This document shows, piece by piece, positions 62,002 through 64,000 of a stretch of DNA of 64,000 nucleotides. The stretch covers positions 67,522,944-67,586,943 of the forward strand of contig OX419755.1 of assembly GCA_948567375.1 (NCBI GenBank), in the 5' to 3' direction. The notes under the pieces are model-generated. The model worked only from the letters and a program-made list of their open reading frames with translations. It was not told the origin of the DNA and did no database searches. How positions within the stretch are numbered: position 1 is the first letter of the stretch; the number at the start of each line of letters is the position of its first letter. This DNA comes from Lunularia cruciata. Lineage: Eukaryota > Streptophyta > Marchantiopsida > Lunulariales > Lunulariaceae. A program made the translations under genes and the position numbers.

Positions 62002-64000
62002 ATGGGGAAACTTTCGGTTTTCTTTGGCAAGGATGGAAAAGATGTGGAGGCCTTTGTGAGAGACTTCAAGAAAGCTTGCATATGAAACAATGAGAGGAGG
62101 AAGAATGAGTGGGCCTCATTATTACCAGATTTCTTTGAGGATGCAGCACTTACATGGTATGAGTCAGAATACCAAAAGAGAGAGAGGAGAGATGGGGAAG
62201 AGGAGTCTTGGGAGACTTTGACTTCAGCACTCATTGAGAACTTTCTTCCTGATGAGAGTTATGAGAGATTGATGAGTGAGGTTACATTTCTCAAGCAAGG
62301 AGATGGAGAGAAAGTGAGAGTCTATGTGGAAAGAGTGGAAAAGTTGGAGTCCAGATTTTGCATAGTGTTGAGGAAGGGTGGGGATGATGTGGAGACTACA
62401 ATGATTGGCATAGGGGCCATGCTCACCAAGAATTTTGTGGGAGGGTTGAGACCACAAATTAGAAGCAAGGTGAGATATGAGAAACCTTCTTCCAAGGTTG
62501 AAGCTATCAAGATCGCAATTCGTATGGTGGAGAGTTTGGAAGGGGATGAGAGTGATTTGGTGGTGAAGGAGGTTGTGCATCCTCCTCAAGGCTACAAGTA
62601 TGGTGGAACTTCTGATACTTTGGTGGCAAGGGTTGCACCACAAGTAGTGGTTGCTCCAGTTCTTGCACCTCCACCAAAAGGTCTACTTCAAACCATCACA
62701 GAACAACTTGTAGATCTCAAGATCAATGTGGTGCAACTATGGGAGAAGAGAGAGGTGGATCAGAATGTAGGGAGAGGGCCTAGGAGTTATGGAAACTATC
62801 CATATAGAGGAGGCCAACCATCCAACAATTTCAATGATAGAAATTGTTTTGGATGTGGAAGAAGAGGCCATATCCAAAGGAATTGCCCAAATTCCACTTA
62901 CCATGGAGGAAGGGGTTATGAGGGAGCCAATAGAGGGAAAGAGGGAGGTAGTGAAACCCAAGTGGCTCCTAATCCCAACAAAGGTAAGGAGATAGCATCC
63001 ATAGATGTGGTTGAGAGCAAGTATGAGAAGGGAGAGTGCTCAAACTCCAAGGGTCTTAATTTGGAGCTTTTGGCACAAGAGAAGAAGAGAGCTCATTTTA
63101 CAGAGGATGTTCACTCTTCTCAAGGATTTACTTCAAGCAAGGATACTCCTATGTCTACTAGGAGCACTCGCACCTCAACACCATCAACAACAAAGACTCC
63201 AAGGAAGAAGTTGGGGATGGAGGATTTCTTGATTTCAAAGCAACAATGGAACTACAATGTGTTGGAGGATGTTGGTAGTCACAAGGCTAACATCACAGTG
63301 GGCCAATTGATTGCTTTGAACCCTACCTTGAGAAAGGAGCTTAGAGGTGGTTTGAGTTCTACAAGGAGCAAGAAGAAGAAGAAGGCAAAAGTTCCAATAT
63401 CAATGGGGGTGGTGGATGCCAAGCCAACACCATGGGAGGCTTGCAAATATGCCTCCAAGATTGATGTGAGAGTGAATGGTCACAACATCAAGGATGCATT
63501 GGTTGATGGAGGATCAGCAGTGAATGCCATGTCTGAAAGGTTGATGAAGAAGTTGGGTATGATACCCTCAAGACCTTCAACATTTGTGGTGAGCATGGCA
63601 AACAAGCAACAAGTTTGACCAGTAGGAGTGATGGATAAGGTGGTAGTTTCAATTATGGGAGTTCAAAATCTCATAACTTTCCAAGTCTTGAAGGATTCAA
63701 GCTATGACTTACTTCTTGGGAGGCCATGGTTGAGAGCAGCACGCACAACTGATCGATGGCACAAAGGGTACTTGAGGATTGGGCCATCAAACCATAGAGT
63801 CATTGTTCCTGTGACTAACACCACCAACACTTCACATTCAGATACACCATCTTCTGATTATTGGGAATCAGATTCTGAAGAAGGAGCTTCAAGTGTGGAC
63901 ACAAGCATGGAGGAAGAGACTTCCATGGAGGAGGATGAATCTGAATCTGATTCAGATGTATATCCCTTGTGTGCTATGGATTTTGCACCTAAGCCAAAGG
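62002..64000 (+). pseudogene. B4 gag-pol (5' part), two nonsense codons
   Basis: Starts MGKLSVFFGKDGKDVE, in register with B2. TGA at 62083-62085 replaces Gly28. A second TGA at 63616-63618 replaces Arg539 (CGA in B2), the same site mutated in B3. Between them the 466-residue frame keeps the gag domain, the CCHC knuckle (CFGCGRRGHIQRNC) and the protease DGGSAVNAMS. Beyond 63618 the frame continues open to the window edge (LLLGRPWLRAART, then the acidic spacer). Confidence 0.9.

Larger units (their letters stand above)
59762..64000 (+). mobile_element. Element B4: B-family retrotransposon running off the window
   Basis: 5' LTR, tRNA-Glu PBS, leader ORF, ORF1 and the first two fifths of gag-pol are present. 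The left 4-bp flank is GTTC. Very similar to B2 but with a 5' LTR deletion, an ORF1 end change and two nonsense codons in gag-pol, so it is of intermediate age and inactive unless complemented. Confidence 0.93.

Noticed and set aside
1-64000. Host protein genes, tRNA or rRNA genes, CRISPR arrays, bacterial operons
   Set aside because: Nearly every stretch is explained by the five repeat families. The only tRNA-like matches are primer-binding sites, and no ribosomal or spaced-repeat sequence was seen.

Overview
This window is plant nuclear heterochromatin-type DNA made almost wholly of nested transposable elements. I see no cellular protein gene, tRNA, rRNA or CRISPR array. The evidence for a plant is LTR retrotransposons with plant-style primer-binding sites (initiator tRNA-Met in one family, a tRNA-Glu match in another), a chromodomain Ty3/gypsy element, and deep nesting typical of very large genomes. 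A gymnosperm is my guess, not a demonstrated fact.

Five repeat families, named here A-E, explain the window. A (1-14125, +) is an old chromodomain Ty3/gypsy element. B is a non-chromodomain Ty3/gypsy family with a long single gag-pol frame plus two small upstream ORFs, present in four copies: B1 2084-9885 (-), B2 32320-40150 (+, apparently intact), B3 23065-45244 (+, decayed) and B4 59762 to the window end (+). C is a gag remnant at 14126-15100. D is an unusual 1.9-3.8 kb unit without flanking LTRs, with TG...CA ends and perfect 5-bp target-site duplications, encoding an approximately 860-codon coiled-coil protein; there are eight whole or partial copies. E is a decayed Ty3/gypsy family in two copies, E1 (+, 16621-52895) and E2 (-, 55621-59706). 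E carries a DNMT3-like DNA cytosine-5 methyltransferase domain between protease and reverse transcriptase.

Layout: C was hit by A, which was hit by B1 (left 15 kb). From 16.6 to 52.9 kb the backbone is E1. It is split by D-b and D-c in gag, by B3 in gag (B3 itself carries D-d, which carries B2, and D-e), by D-f in RT and by D-g in RNase H. That is four nesting levels: E1 > B3 > D-d > B2. From 55.6 kb E2 runs on the minus strand until a D-h end fragment that B4 has entered. Target-site duplications confirm most boundaries: GTTC for B1, GGCC for B2, GTGGT for D-b, CTCAC for D-c, CCACC for D-d, AGTTT for D-e and CCAAG for D-f.

The two most notable points are the methyltransferase-bearing retrotransposon family E and the LTR-less coding unit D. 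D's 5-bp duplications differ from the 4-bp ones made by family B, so another element's integrase probably moves it. All functional statements rest on motif reading by eye; no database search was run.
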